A stretch of 64,000 nucleotides of DNA from Paraburkholderia antibiotica (GCF_012927125.1 NZ_JABBFZ010000012.1:155065-219064), one strand, 5' to 3'. Positions 15,746 through 25,295 are shown, counted from the stretch's first letter. Notes: a model not told the origin generated them from the sequence alone. Made by a program: numbers and translations.

Positions 15746-17299
15746 ATGTCCGACAAACTGATCATTTTCGACACCACCTTGCGCGACGGCGAGCAATCGC
15801 CCGGCGCATCGATGACGAAGGAAGAGAAGATCCGCATCGCGCGGCAGCTCGAGCGGATGAAAGTCGACGTGATCGAAGCCGGCTTCGCGGCCAGCTCGAA
15901 CGGCGACTTCGACGCGATCCACACGATCGCGGGTCTCGTGAAGGACAGCACGATCTGCTCGCTCGCGCGTGCGAACGATAAAGACATCCAGCGTGCCGCC
16001 GACGCGCTGAAGCCGGCCGATCACTTCCGCATCCATACGTTCATCGCGACCTCGCCGCTGCACATGGAGAAGAAGTTGCGCATGACGCCGGAGCAGGTGT
16101 TCGAGCAGGCGAAGCTCGCGGTGCGTTTCGCGCGCAAATTCACCGACGACGTCGAGTTCTCCCCCGAAGACGGCAGCCGCTCGGACATGGACTTTCTGTG
16201 TCGCGTGCTCGAAGCGGTGATCGCCGAGGGCGCGACCACGATCAACATCGCGGACACGGTCGGCTATGGCGTGCCCGAACTGTATGGCCAGCTCGTGAAG
16301 ACGTTGCGCGAGCGCATTCCGAACTCGCACAAGGCGGTGTTCTCGGTGCATTGCCATAACGACCTCGGCATGGCGGTCGCGAATTCGCTCGCCGGCGTGC
16401 AGCTCGGCGGTGCGCGGCAGGTCGAGTGCACGATCAACGGTCTTGGCGAGCGCGCGGGCAATACGTCGCTCGAAGAAATCGTGATGGCGGTGAAGACCCG
16501 CAAGGATTACTTCGGTCTCGACGTCGGTCTCGATACGACGCAGATCGTGCCGGCGTCGAAGCTGGTGTCGCAGATCACCGGTTTCGTCGTGCAGCCGAAC
16601 AAGGCGGTGGTCGGCGCGAACGCGTTCGCGCACGCATCGGGCATCCATCAGGACGGCGTGCTGAAGGCGCGCGACACCTACGAAATCATGCGCGCCGAAG
16701 ACGTGGGCTGGGCCGCGAACAAGATCGTGCTCGGCAAGCTGTCGGGGCGCAACGCGTTCAAGCAGCGTCTGCAGGAACTTGGCATCGCGCTCGACAGCGA
16801 AGCCGAACTCAACCTCGCGTTCGCGCGCTTCAAGGAGCTCGCGGACCGCAAGGCCGAGATCTTCGACGAAGACATCATCGCGATCGTCAACGAGGAATCG
16901 GCGCAGGCGCAGGAGAAGGAACACTACAAGTTCCTGTCGATGTCGCAGCATTCGGAAACCGGCGAGCAGCCGCACGCGAAGGTCGTGTTCTCGGTCGAGG
17001 GCAAGGAGATCACCGGCGAGGCGCGCGGTAACGGTCCGGTCGACGCCACGCTCAACGCGATCGAAACGGAAGTGGGCAGCGGCTCCGAGCTGCTGTTGTA
17101 CTCGGTCAACGCGATCACGACCGGTACTCAGGCGCAGGGCGAGGTGACGGTGCGGCTGTCGAGGAGCGGACGCATCGTCAACGGTGTGGGCACGGATCCG
17201 GATATCGTCGCGGCGTCGGCGAAGGCGTATATCTCGGCGCTCAACAAACTGCATTCGAACGCGGGCAAGCTGAATCCGCAGCGCTCGGAAGGCGTGTAA
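15746..17299 (+). CDS. leuA: 2-isopropylmalate synthase
   Basis: A 517-residue enzyme that condenses 2-ketoisovalerate with acetyl-CoA, the committed step of leucine synthesis. The catalytic TIM barrel begins with IIFDTTLRDGEQSPGASM (metal Asp and catalytic Arg in TLRDGEQ). The HxH metal motif lies in HCHNDLGMAVAN, and GLGERAGNTSLEE and HASGIHQDGVLK are typical. The C-terminal ~130 residues form the leucine-binding LeuA dimer domain (KVVFSVEGKEITGEARGNG). Length is standard for the full feedback-regulated form. GAGGAGG precedes the ATG. It stands alone between terminators, downstream of ilv and psd-pssA. Confidence 0.96.
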   Translation: MSDKLIIFDTTLRDGEQSPGASMTKEEKIRIARQLERMKVDVIEAGFAASSNGDFDAIHTIAGLVKDSTICSLARANDKDIQRAADALKPADHFRIHTFIATSPLHMEKKLRMTPEQVFEQAKLAVRFARKFTDDVEFSPEDGSRSDMDFLCRVLEAVIAEGATTINIADTVGYGVPELYGQLVKTLRERIPNSHKAVFSVHCHNDLGMAVANSLAGVQLGGARQVECTINGLGERAGNTSLEEIVMAVKTRKDYFGLDVGLDTTQIVPASKLVSQITGFVVQPNKAVVGANAFAHASGIHQDGVLKARDTYEIMRAEDVGWAANKIVLGKLSGRNAFKQRLQELGIALDSEAELNLAFARFKELADRKAEIFDEDIIAIVNEESAQAQEKEHYKFLSMSQHSETGEQPHAKVVFSVEGKEITGEARGNGPVDATLNAIETEVGSGSELLLYSVNAITTGTQAQGEVTVRLSRSGRIVNGVGTDPDIVAASAKAYISALNKLHSNAGKLNPQRSEGV

Positions 17300-17333
17300 C
17301 GCCGCGCGCGCTCCAGGCGTTTGTCTTTAAAGC

Positions 17334-17373
17334 AGAAGCCCCGTGCCTGGATTGGCACGGGGCTTCTTTTTTT
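17334..17373 (+). terminator. Terminator after leuA
   Basis: AGAAGCCCCGTGCC, loop TGGATT, GGCACGGGGCTTCT, then a T run: a perfect 14-bp stem. Confidence 0.95.
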
Positions 17374-17439
17374 GCGGGACGGTTTTCGCGCGCCGCGCGA
17401 GTGCCAACAACGCGACGGCGGCGCGAGACCTCGCTCAGC

Positions 17440-17991
17440 TCAGAACAGACTGCGGCGATCCGGATCGTGCAGCGGGTCGGGCGTTTTCTGCGTGGTTCGC
17501 AGGATGCCCTGGTCGTCGAAGTAGAAGCTGTACAGCATGTACCAGACGTTGTCTTCGAGATAGCGATAGGTCCAGACCTCGCGCTTCATCAGCGGGAAGT
17601 ACGAGGTTTCGACCGGGCGGCCGAAGTTCACCAGCACGTCGCTGCGCGTCCATTTGCCGATTTCGGCGCGATAGAACTCATTGGGCTGCAGTACCTGGCG
17701 TACGTTGACGATCTTGCCGGCTGCGTCGATGTCGGCGGCGGTGGTGGTTTCGCCCATTGGCTGGGTCGGCCACATCAGGCGCTTGCCGCCGTCGGGCAGA
17801 TCGTAGACTTCGCGCGGCGGACCGAGGCGCGCGACGACCGTCGAGGCGTCCGCTCCCTGTTGGTATTGCTGCCACGGCTGTGCGCAGCCGGCGAGCGCGA
17901 GCACGCTCAGGCAGACCATCGCGGCGCGGCGCAGACGGGTGCTGGCGGGCGTCACGCGAGAGGCCGCCGTGCGGTGAGGGCGGTTCGACAT
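17440..17991 (-). CDS. Putative lipoprotein with BamE/SmpA-like region
   Basis: A 183-residue protein exported as a lipoprotein. After a basic N-terminus the hydrophobic segment AAMVCLSVLALAGC ends in a lipobox (LAGC), so Cys would be lipidated. The mature part has VVARLGPPREVYDLPDGGKRLMW and a second similar element, VLVNFGRPVETSYFPLMKREVWTYRY. These look like two copies of the small BamE/SmpA-type fold (a G-P-P loop followed by a tryptophan strand), but that is inference. I chose ATG 17991 because GGAGGAATCC precedes it; the longer frame from 18063 adds a poor leader. It is divergent from the binding-protein gene. Confidence 0.82.
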   Translation of the reverse strand: MSNRPHRTAASRVTPASTRLRRAAMVCLSVLALAGCAQPWQQYQQGADASTVVARLGPPREVYDLPDGGKRLMWPTQPMGETTTAADIDAAGKIVNVRQVLQPNEFYRAEIGKWTRSDVLVNFGRPVETSYFPLMKREVWTYRYLEDNVWYMLYSFYFDDQGILRTTQKTPDPLHDPDRRSLF

Positions 17992-18213
17992 GGATTCCTC
18001 CGATGGCGTTCGAGTAGCGGTTTTTATCGTCGAGACACAACATTTTGACACGCGCTGCGGCAAAAGCGCCGCGCTGTGTGCATGCGTGCGCGGGAATGGA
18101 GCGAGGGACCCGCGTCACTCGTGAGCGTCTGTAGCGATAACGGCTGCGCCGGCTTGCCTATTCCCCGCGCGGCGTCCTATGATCCGCGCTTCGGAAGATT
18201 CAGGCGGGACGCG

Positions 18214-19548
18214 ATGATGGCAATGTGGCAACGGACGGTGGCGCTGGCGTTGACGGCGATTTCGATGGCGATGAGCGCAAGTGTCGTGCAGGCGGCGGGC
18301 GCGGCAGCGGTCGCTGCGACGGGGGCCGCGGCCAACCCGGCGTCGGCAGGTCGACCCACCGGCACGCCGATCCGGCTCGCGCTGATCGAAGGGATGTCCG
18401 GTCCGTTCGCGAACGCGGGCGCGGCGGTCGAGCGCAATCTGCGCTTCGGCGTCGAGCAGGTCAATGCGCACGGCGGCGTGAAGCTCGCGGACGGCGCGCA
18501 CCCGTTCGAGCTCGTCGTGCTCGACAGCAAGGGCAGCACCGAGGAGGCGCTCACCCAGCTACGCGCGGCCGCCGACCGCCATATCGGCTACATCATGCAG
18601 GGCAACAGCTCGGCGGTCGCCGCTGCGCTGATCGGCGCGATCGACAAGCAGAACAGCCGCGAGCCGGGCAATCGCGAGCTGTTCCTCAATTATTCGGCCG
18701 ACGATCCGGCCCTCACCAACGCGAACTGCAGCTTCTGGCATTTCCGCTTCGACGCGCACGCCGGCATGCGGATGGCCGCGCTCGCGGACGTGATCCAGCG
18801 TGATCGCGCGGTGAAGAAGGTCTATCTGCTGAACCAGGACTACAGCTTCGGCCACGACGTCAGCAGCCTCGCGCGTTCGACGCTGGCGGCGAAGCGCCCG
18901 GACATCGCGGTGGTCGGCGACGAATTTCATCCGATCGGTCGCGTGAAGGACTTCGCGCCCTATATCGCGAAAATCCGCGCGAGCGGTGCCGACGCAGTGA
19001 TCACCGGTAACTGGGGCAACGACCTGACGCTGCTGGTGAAGGCGGCGCGCGAGCAGGGGCTCGACACGAAGTTCTACACGTTCTACGGCAACAGCCTCGG
19101 CGCGCCGGCTGCGCTTGGCGACGCGGGCGTCGGTCACGTGATCGCGGTCGCCGAATGGCATCCGAACGTGGGTGGCGCGGCCTCCGACGCATGGTATGCG
19201 GCGTTTCGCGCGCGCTTTCCGGCCGCGCAGGACGACTACCCGGTGCTGCGCATGCCGCTGATGATCGAGACGCTCGCCGCCGCGATGAATCGTGCCGGCA
19301 GCGCCGATCCGACCGCGGTCGCGAAGGCGCTGGAAGGCATCCGTTTCGACAACGGTTTTCACGCATCGTGGATGCGCGCCGACGACCATCAACTGATCCA
19401 GCCCCTCTACGTGATGGAGATGGACAAGGTGGGCACGCCGGGTGTGCATTTCGATAACGAAGGCTCCGGTTACGGCTTCCGCACGGTGCTGGCATTGCCG
19501 GCCGAGCGTACGGTGCTGCCGACGGTGTGCCAGATGCGGCGGCCGTGA
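18214..19548 (+). CDS. Periplasmic binding protein of branched-chain amino acid (LivJ-like) ABC transporters
   Basis: A 444-residue type I periplasmic binding protein. The signal peptide covers about the first 28 residues (RTVALALTAISMAMSASVVQA), followed by an Ala-rich linker. The mature fold starts IRLALIEGMSGPFANAGAAVERN, the usual beginning of Leu/Ile/Val-binding-type receptors, with LNQDYSFGHDV and ADAVITGNWGNDLTLLVKAA typical of the second lobe. The family binds amino acids, amides, urea or aromatic acids; the ligand is not predictable. No permease or ATPase genes are adjacent, so it is an orphan receptor or works with distant partners. I chose ATG 18214; the ATGs at 18217 and 18223 are also possible. 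Confidence 0.87.
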   Translation: MMAMWQRTVALALTAISMAMSASVVQAAGAAAVAATGAAANPASAGRPTGTPIRLALIEGMSGPFANAGAAVERNLRFGVEQVNAHGGVKLADGAHPFELVVLDSKGSTEEALTQLRAAADRHIGYIMQGNSSAVAAALIGAIDKQNSREPGNRELFLNYSADDPALTNANCSFWHFRFDAHAGMRMAALADVIQRDRAVKKVYLLNQDYSFGHDVSSLARSTLAAKRPDIAVVGDEFHPIGRVKDFAPYIAKIRASGADAVITGNWGNDLTLLVKAAREQGLDTKFYTFYGNSLGAPAALGDAGVGHVIAVAEWHPNVGGAASDAWYAAFRARFPAAQDDYPVLRMPLMIETLAAAMNRAGSADPTAVAKALEGIRFDNGFHASWMRADDHQLIQPLYVMEMDKVGTPGVHFDNEGSGYGFRTVLALPAERTVLPTVCQMRRP

Positions 19549-19680
19549 CGCGTGCGCCGGTCGGGCCGGCACAGTAACGCGGCGCGGCGATCCTGAGATT
19601 CGACGACGTAGCCGCGGCAATCGCCGCGGCGGGCTTCGAACGGCGCCGGGCAGGCGCCGAACCGGCTTGCCGGCCAAGGG

Positions 19681-19709
19681 TTCGCGGCGCAAACCGCCTG
19701 TGCTACAAT
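19681..19709 (+). promoter_or_regulatory. Probable rpsO promoter
   Basis: TACAAT (19704-19709) lies 17 bases after TTCGCG (19681-19686), about 150 bases upstream of rpsO. The -10 is good and the -35 weak. The GC-rich leader could hold an S15 autoregulatory fold, but none is clear by eye. The remaining ~130 bases back to the binding-protein gene show nothing recognisable. Confidence 0.5.
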
Positions 19710-19862
19710 ACGCGTCCCGTTATCGGGCAGGGTGTCAAGGCAGTTGCAAAACCAGCCGAAAACTCTGCCGGCGGCGGGACGTAGCAAATGTGAAAAACAA
19801 CGGGTATTCCACGGCACGGCCCTTCTTCCGTGACCGCCTGTCCAGTTATTAAGGAAATTGAC

Positions 19863-20135
19863 ATGTCCGCAGTTGAAACCAGCAAGAAATCCGAAGTCGT
19901 CGCGCAATTCGCACGCGCAGCTAACGACACCGGCTCCCCCGAAGTTCAGGTCGCGCTGCTCACGACCCGCATCAACGAACTGACCTCCCACTTCAAGGAG
20001 CACACGAAGGATCACCACAGCCGCCGCGGTCTGCTGCGCATGGTGAGCCGCCGTCGTAAGCTGCTCGACTACCTGAAGGGCAAGGACGCGGATCGCTACC
20101 GCAGCCTGATCGAGAAGCTGGGTCTGCGTAAGTAA
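19863..20135 (+). CDS. rpsO: 30S ribosomal protein S15
   Basis: A 90-residue protein that binds the central domain of 16S rRNA and, in well-studied bacteria, its own mRNA. Conserved family stretches are visible: GSPEVQVALLTTRINELT, HFKEHTKDHHSRRGLL and RRRKLLDYLKGKD. Length is standard. AAGGAAATTGAC gives the ribosome site before ATG 19863. It precedes pnp, the conserved rpsO-pnp order. A terminator-like hairpin between them could separate or attenuate the two. Confidence 0.97.
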   Translation: MSAVETSKKSEVVAQFARAANDTGSPEVQVALLTTRINELTSHFKEHTKDHHSRRGLLRMVSRRRKLLDYLKGKDADRYRSLIEKLGLRK

Positions 20136-20155
20136 TCGGCCAGTCGTTCAGCAAG

Positions 20156-20195
20156 ATGCCTGTGTCAGTTATCGCTGATACAGGCATTTTGTTTT
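20156..20195 (+). terminator. Hairpin terminator after rpsO
   Basis: ATGCCTGTGTCAG, loop TTATCG, CTGATACAGGCAT: a 13-bp stem with one G-U pair, followed by TTTTGTTTTTG. The rest of the 344-base rpsO-pnp gap shows no further feature apart from the pnp ribosome site. Confidence 0.85.
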
Positions 20196-20479
20196 TGCGC
20201 GGCGCGCTTCATGTGACGCGTGCCCGCCTGTGATCCGCGGCGTATGCCGGTTCGCGCGGCGTAAGCAGGCAATGCAGTATCGGCAGCAAAAAAGCAGTAC
20301 AGAGTGACAGAAACATGGCCGGGCTTCAGGGCGGAGGTTTGTGTCATTCCAGCGGTTCGCGCAGTCGATTCGGGCGCGTGGTTCTCTGGAATGGCATAAC
20401 ACGACTCTTCCCATGCGGCGCCGGCCCCGGCGTTGCCGCGCCGCTTCCGGTCCGCGCGGCATAACGATGAGGAAAAGCA

Positions 20480-22615
20480 ATGACTATGTTCAACAAGATC
20501 GTCAAAGAGTTTAAGTGGGGTCAGCACAACGTTCGCCTCGAAACCGGTGAAATCGCTCGCCAGGCGAGCGGCGCGGTGATCGTCGACATCGAAGACACCG
20601 TGGTGCTCGCTACGGTCGTCGGCGCGAAAACCGCGAAGCCGGGCCAGGACTTCTTCCCGCTGACCGTCGATTACCTCGAAAAGACCTACGCCGCCGGCAA
20701 GATCCCGGGTGGCTTCTTCCGCCGCGAAGGCCGTCCGTCGGAAGGCGAAACGCTGATCTCGCGCCTGATCGACCGTCCGCTGCGTCCGCTCTTCCCGGAA
20801 GGCTTCTACAACGAAGTGCAGGTCGTGATTCACGTGCTGTCGCTGAATCCGGAAATCCCCGCCGACATCCCCGCGCTGATCGGCGCGTCGGCGGCGCTCG
20901 CGGTGTCGGGCCTGCCGTTCAACGGCCCGGTCGGCGCAGCGCGCGTGGCCTACATCAATAACGAATACGTGCTGAACCCGACGCGTCCGCAGATGAAGGA
21001 ATCGGCGCTCGACCTCGTCGTCGCCGGTACGGAACGCGCGGTGCTGATGGTCGAATCGGAAGCGCAGCAGCTGAGCGAAGAAGTGATGCTCGGCGCGGTC
21101 GTGTTCGGTCATGAGCAGATGCAGATCGCGATCGACGCGATCCACGAACTGGTCCGCGAAGGCGGCAAGCCCGAATGGGACTGGCAGCCGGCCGCGAAGA
21201 ACGAAGCGCTGATCTCGCGCGTGACGGAACTGGCGCAAGCCGATCTGCTCGCCGCTTACCAGATCCGTGACAAGCAGGCACGTTCGGCGAAGCTGAAGGA
21301 AGTCTACGCAGCGACCTCGGCGAAGCTCGAGGAAGACGCAGCGGCAGCGGGCACCGCGGCGGCCGACAAGGCGACCGTCGGCAACGTGCTGTTCGACATC
21401 GAAGCGAAGATCGTCCGTACGCAGATCCTGAACGGCGAGCCGCGTATCGACGGCCGCGACACGCGTACCGTGCGCCCGATCGAAATCCGTACCGGCGTGC
21501 TGCCGCGTACCCACGGCTCGGCGCTCTTCACGCGCGGCGAGACGCAGGCGCTGGTGGTGGCGACGCTCGGCACCAAGGGCGACGAGCAGAACATCGACGC
21601 GCTCGAAGGCGAGTACCGCGAACGTTTCATGCTCCACTACAACATGCCTCCGTTCGCGACCGGCGAAACGGGCCGCGTCGGTTCGCCGAAGCGCCGTGAA
21701 ATCGGTCACGGTCGTCTCGCCAAGCGCGCGCTCGTCGCGTGTCTGCCGAGCGCCGACGAATTCGGCTACTCGATTCGCGTCGTCTCGGAAATCACCGAGT
21801 CGAACGGTTCGTCGTCGATGGCTTCGGTGTGCGGCGGCTGCCTCGCGCTGATGGACGCCGGCGTGCCGATGAAGGCGCACGTCGCCGGTATCGCAATGGG
21901 CCTGATCCTCGAAGGCAACCGCTTCGCGGTGCTGACCGACATCCTCGGCGACGAAGATCACCTCGGCGACATGGACTTCAAGGTTGCGGGTACGGAGCAA
22001 GGCGTGACCGCGCTGCAGATGGACATCAAGATCCAGGGCATCACGAAGGAAATCATGCAGGTCGCGCTCGCGCAGGCGAAGGAAGGCCGCATGCACATCC
22101 TCGGCAAGATGACCTCGGCGGTGTCGGGCGCGAACACGGTGCTGTCGGACTACGCACCGCGCATGATCACGATCAAGATCAACCCGGAAAAGATCCGCGA
22201 CGTGATCGGTAAGGGCGGTTCGGTGATCCGCGCGCTGACCGAAGAAACCGGCACGACGATCGACATCTCGGACGACGGCGTCGTCACGATCGCGAGCACG
22301 AACAGCGAAGGCATGGCCGAAGCGAAGCGTCGCATCGAAGCGATCACGATGGAAGTCGAAGTGGGTCAGGTCTATGAAGGCACCGTGCTCAAGCTGCTCG
22401 ATTTCGGCGCGATCGTGAACATCCTGCCGGGCAAGGACGGTCTGCTGCACATCTCCGAGATCGCCAACGAGCGCATCAAGGACATCAACGACTACCTGAA
22501 GGATGGCCAGCAAGTGAAGGTCAAGGTCATCCAGACGGACGAGAAGGGTCGTGTACGTCTGTCGGCGAAGGCATTGCTGAACGACGCGCCGCAAGGCGAA
22601 CCGAACCCGCAGTAA
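20480..22615 (+). CDS. pnp: Polynucleotide phosphorylase
   Basis: A 711-residue 3'-5' phosphorolytic exoribonuclease, part of RNA decay. It has two RNase PH domains (about residues 10-220 and 310-540) separated by a helical linker. A KH domain follows at about 555-615 (IRDVIGKGGSVIRALTEET), and a C-terminal S1 domain at about 620-690 (GQVYEGTVLKLLDFGAIVNI; GLLHISEI). Length and domain order are canonical. The ATG at 20480 follows GAGGAAAAGC. It sits downstream of rpsO as in most proteobacteria and ends at a terminator. Confidence 0.97.
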   Translation: MTMFNKIVKEFKWGQHNVRLETGEIARQASGAVIVDIEDTVVLATVVGAKTAKPGQDFFPLTVDYLEKTYAAGKIPGGFFRREGRPSEGETLISRLIDRPLRPLFPEGFYNEVQVVIHVLSLNPEIPADIPALIGASAALAVSGLPFNGPVGAARVAYINNEYVLNPTRPQMKESALDLVVAGTERAVLMVESEAQQLSEEVMLGAVVFGHEQMQIAIDAIHELVREGGKPEWDWQPAAKNEALISRVTELAQADLLAAYQIRDKQARSAKLKEVYAATSAKLEEDAAAAGTAAADKATVGNVLFDIEAKIVRTQILNGEPRIDGRDTRTVRPIEIRTGVLPRTHGSALFTRGETQALVVATLGTKGDEQNIDALEGEYRERFMLHYNMPPFATGETGRVGSPKRREIGHGRLAKRALVACLPSADEFGYSIRVVSEITESNGSSSMASVCGGCLALMDAGVPMKAHVAGIAMGLILEGNRFAVLTDILGDEDHLGDMDFKVAGTEQGVTALQMDIKIQGITKEIMQVALAQAKEGRMHILGKMTSAVSGANTVLSDYAPRMITIKINPEKIRDVIGKGGSVIRALTEETGTTIDISDDGVVTIASTNSEGMAEAKRRIEAITMEVEVGQVYEGTVLKLLDFGAIVNILPGKDGLLHISEIANERIKDINDYLKDGQQVKVKVIQTDEKGRVRLSAKALLNDAPQGEPNPQ

Positions 22616-22630
22616 TGCGGTAACGGACAA

Positions 22631-22664
22631 ACGGCCGGTTGCGTTATGCGCGCCGGCCGTTTTT
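22631..22664 (+). terminator. Terminator after pnp
   Basis: ACGGCCGG, a 14-base loop, CCGGCCGT and a TTTT tail: a perfect 8-bp GC-rich stem. Confidence 0.8.
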
Positions 22665-22762
22665 CATGCAGGATGGATTGCATTGCGGATTCGAATGAGC
22701 GCGCGGCGCGGGTCTTGCGGGTATCGGGTCGGCAACGCAATCCACTCTTGGAGTTGACGCAG

Positions 22763-23779
22763 ATGAAAGCGATCGAAATCACCGAATTCGGTGCACCGGA
22801 AGTCCTCAAGCTGGCCGAGCGGCCGACGCCGCAACTCAAGGCCGGCGAGGTGCTGATCAAGGTGGCGGCATCCGGCATCAATCGTCCGGATGTGTTCCAG
22901 CGCAAGGGCGGCTATGCGCCGCCGCCGGGCGCGTCGGATCTGCCGGGGCTGGAAGTGGCGGGCGAAATCGTCGGCGGTACGATCGACGAAAAGAGCAACC
23001 CGTTCGGTCTGAAGATCGGCGATCGCGTGTGTGCGCTGCTCGCGGGCGGCGGCTACGCGGAGTACGCGGCCGCGCCGCTGCTGCAATGCCTGCCGGTGCC
23101 GGCGGGGCTGTCGGATATCGAGGCGGCTTCGCTGCCGGAGACGTTCTTCACGGTGTGGAGCAACGTGTTCAATCGCGCGCAGCTCGGTCAGGGCGAGGGC
23201 GGCGCGAATGAAACGCTGCTCGTGCAGGGCGGCTCGAGCGGCATCGGCGTGACGGCGATCCAGATCGCGCATGCGCTCGGCTTTCGTGTGTTCGCGACGG
23301 CGGGGTCGGATGAAAAATGCCGCGCGTGCGAAGCGCTTGGCGCCGAACGCGCGATCAACTACAAGAGCGAAGATTTCGTCGAGGTCATCAAGTCGTTGAC
23401 CAACGATCGCGGCGTCGACGTGATCCTCGACATGGTGGCGGGCAGCTATGTGCCGCGCGAACTGTCGGCGCTGGCCGACGGTGGTCGCATCGTGCTGATC
23501 GCGCTGCTCGGCGGCGCCAGGGCGGAATTGAATCTGAACGAGGTGTTGCGCCGTCGTCTGACGGTGACCGGCTCGACGCTGCGTCCACGGCCGATCGAAT
23601 TCAAGGCGCAGATCGCCGCGCAGCTGAAGGAGCGTGTGTGGCCGCATCTCGAGGCGGGCCGCATCAAGCCGGTCGTGCATCGCGTGTTTCCGGCCGCGCA
23701 GGCCGCCGAAGCGCATGCACTGATGGAAAGCAGCACGCACGTCGGCAAGATCGTGCTCGCTTGGGGTCAGGATGCTTGA
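22763..23779 (+). CDS. NAD(P)H quinone oxidoreductase, PIG3/zeta-crystallin type
   Basis: A 338-residue member of the zinc-free medium-chain dehydrogenase family. MKAIEITEFGAPEVLKL is the usual opening; SGINRPDVFQRKG and LPGLEVAGEIV belong to the catalytic domain, and GGSSGIGVTAIQIAHALG (about residues 155-172) is the NADPH-binding Rossmann motif. The PIG3 subgroup is suggested by the ASGINRPDVFQRKGGYAPPP region. It would reduce quinones with NADPH. GGAGTTGACGCAG precedes ATG 22763. It precedes tpiA but is separated from it by a promoter. Confidence 0.9.
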   Translation: MKAIEITEFGAPEVLKLAERPTPQLKAGEVLIKVAASGINRPDVFQRKGGYAPPPGASDLPGLEVAGEIVGGTIDEKSNPFGLKIGDRVCALLAGGGYAEYAAAPLLQCLPVPAGLSDIEAASLPETFFTVWSNVFNRAQLGQGEGGANETLLVQGGSSGIGVTAIQIAHALGFRVFATAGSDEKCRACEALGAERAINYKSEDFVEVIKSLTNDRGVDVILDMVAGSYVPRELSALADGGRIVLIALLGGARAELNLNEVLRRRLTVTGSTLRPRPIEFKAQIAAQLKERVWPHLEAGRIKPVVHRVFPAAQAAEAHALMESSTHVGKIVLAWGQDA

Positions 23780-23789
23780 CATCATCGGT

Positions 23790-23818
23790 TTGACCCGATC
23801 CACCCCAGGCAGTAAAAT
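23790..23818 (+). promoter_or_regulatory. Likely tpiA promoter
   Basis: TTGACC (23790-23795), a 17-base spacer, TAAAAT (23813-23818), about 108 bases before the tpiA ATG. Confidence 0.6.
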
Positions 23819-23925
23819 TGCGCGTTTTGCGCACGCCGGATGAGTCCTATGGACGTCCGTGGATGCAGGTAGGCAGGCGCTGCGAGCGCAGGCCGTCGGC
23901 AGGGCAGGCAAGACAGGACGAGACG

Positions 23926-24702
23926 ATGTCGAAACAACAACGAGCCAAACTGGTAGTCGGTAACTGGAAGATGCATGGGCGGCTCGCCGCGAACGCCGCG
24001 CTGTTGCAAGCGGTGGCGCAGGGCGCCGACGAATTGCCGGCCGACGTGCGCGTCGGCGTGTGTGTGCCGAGCCTCTATCTCGCGCAGACACAGGCGTTGC
24101 TGGACGGCAGCCGGGTCGTGTGGGGCGTGCAGGACGTTTCCGCGTTCACGCATGGCGCCTATACCGGTGAAGTGGCCGCGCCGATGGTGAGCGATTTCGG
24201 TGCCACGTTTGCCATCGTTGGGCATTCGGAGCGTCGCGCGTATCACCGCGAAAGCGCCGAGCTGGTTGCGGTGAAAACCCAGCGTGCGCTGGACGCGGGT
24301 CTGACGCCAATCGTCTGTGTCGGCGAAACGCTCGAAGAGCGCGAGGCTGGCGCGACCGAACAGGTCGTCGGCACGCAACTCGACGAAGTGCTTGCGAAGC
24401 TGTCGGCCGACGAGGCCACTCGTCTGGTCGTGGCCTATGAGCCGGTGTGGGCGATCGGTACCGGCAAGAGCGCGACGTCGGAACAGGCGCAAGCCGTGCA
24501 TGCGTTTTTGCGTGCGCGTCTCGCGGCAAAGGGCGCGGCGGACGTGCCGCTGCTGTACGGCGGTAGCGTGAAGCCGGACAACGCGGAAGAGCTGTTCCGT
24601 CAAGCCGATATCGACGGCGGCCTGATTGGCGGCGCGTCGTTGAAAGATCAGGATTTCCTGGCGATCTGCAAGGCTGCTGCCGCGACCAGCGTGGCCGGTT
24701 AA
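23926..24702 (+). CDS. tpiA: Triosephosphate isomerase
   Basis: A 258-residue TIM barrel that interconverts dihydroxyacetone phosphate and glyceraldehyde 3-phosphate in glycolysis and gluconeogenesis. Motifs: GNWKMHG (catalytic Lys near residue 15), AIVGHSERR (electrophilic His), AYEPVWAIGTGKSAT (catalytic Glu and phosphate loop) and LLYGGSVKPDN (phosphate binding). Length is standard. I chose ATG 23926 for the MSKQQRAKLVVGNWK start. Followed 82 bases later by secG, the common tpiA-secG order. Confidence 0.97.
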   Translation: MSKQQRAKLVVGNWKMHGRLAANAALLQAVAQGADELPADVRVGVCVPSLYLAQTQALLDGSRVVWGVQDVSAFTHGAYTGEVAAPMVSDFGATFAIVGHSERRAYHRESAELVAVKTQRALDAGLTPIVCVGETLEEREAGATEQVVGTQLDEVLAKLSADEATRLVVAYEPVWAIGTGKSATSEQAQAVHAFLRARLAAKGAADVPLLYGGSVKPDNAEELFRQADIDGGLIGGASLKDQDFLAICKAAAATSVAG

Positions 24703-24784
24703 GCAGGGCGCCTCGGCGAGAAAGACTTCATTTTGCGCAACACACTGTGTGCGGCGCAGTTAAATAAAGACTCAGGTGAGTGTG

Positions 24785-25183
24785 ATGCTGTATTTGAAAA
24801 CATTGATTATCGTCGTTCAGTTGTTGTCGGCGCTTGGAGTCATCGGACTCGTCTTGCTGCAGCACGGCAAAGGTGCCGATATGGGCGCGGCTTTCGGCAG
24901 TGGCGCATCGGGCAGTCTGTTCGGTGCGACCGGTTCGGCGAACTTCCTGTCGCGTACGACGGCAGTGCTGGCCGCCCTGTTTTTCGTGACGACGCTGGCG
25001 CTCACTTACCTCGGCGCATTTCACGCGAAACCGTCGGCAGGCGTGCTGGGCGCGGCTGCGACGGCACCGGTCGCAGCGTCGCCGGCTTCCGTGCCGGCAG
25101 CAGCGGGTTCAGCTCCGGTGGCGGCATCGCCTGCAGCACCGGCGTCTCCCGCATCGGTTCCGGCAACGGGCGTACCGAAATAA
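24785..25183 (+). CDS. secG: Protein translocase subunit SecG
   Basis: A 132-residue small subunit of the SecYEG channel. Two membrane segments are seen (LKTLIIVVQLLSALGVIGLVLLQ in part; AVLAALFFVTTLALTYLG), joined by the conserved cytoplasmic loop HGKGADMGAAFGSGASGSLFGA. The C-terminal ~45 residues are an Ala/Pro/Ser-rich tail, common in betaproteobacterial SecG. I chose ATG 24785 because AGGTGAG sits just before it; the GTGs at 24776 and 24782 are possible starts. It lies between tpiA and the tRNA-Leu gene. Confidence 0.93.
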   Translation: MLYLKTLIIVVQLLSALGVIGLVLLQHGKGADMGAAFGSGASGSLFGATGSANFLSRTTAVLAALFFVTTLALTYLGAFHAKPSAGVLGAAATAPVAASPASVPAAAGSAPVAASPAAPASPASVPATGVPK

Positions 25184-25209
25184 ATTTTCGTTCGGCGTGC
25201 TTTTGTGCG

Positions 25210-25238
25210 TTGAACAATCTGTTTAAACAAGTTACAAT
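25210..25238 (+). promoter_or_regulatory. Promoter of tRNA-Leu (and possibly the nuo operon)
   Basis: TTGAAC (25210-25215), a 17-base spacer, TACAAT (25233-25238). Predicted start is near 25245, about 50 bases before the mature tRNA. It is the best promoter match between secG and nuoA, so complex I transcripts may read through the tRNA. Confidence 0.75.
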
Positions 25239-25295
25239 TCAAGTCTTGAAGCGATTCGCGGGTTTTACAAGTTGTTTTCCCGGATTGCATATAGT

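Noticed and set aside
20165..22630. An 821-codon open frame antisense to pnp
   Set aside because: Same composition artefact opposite a canonical pnp gene; no ribosome site or family motif.
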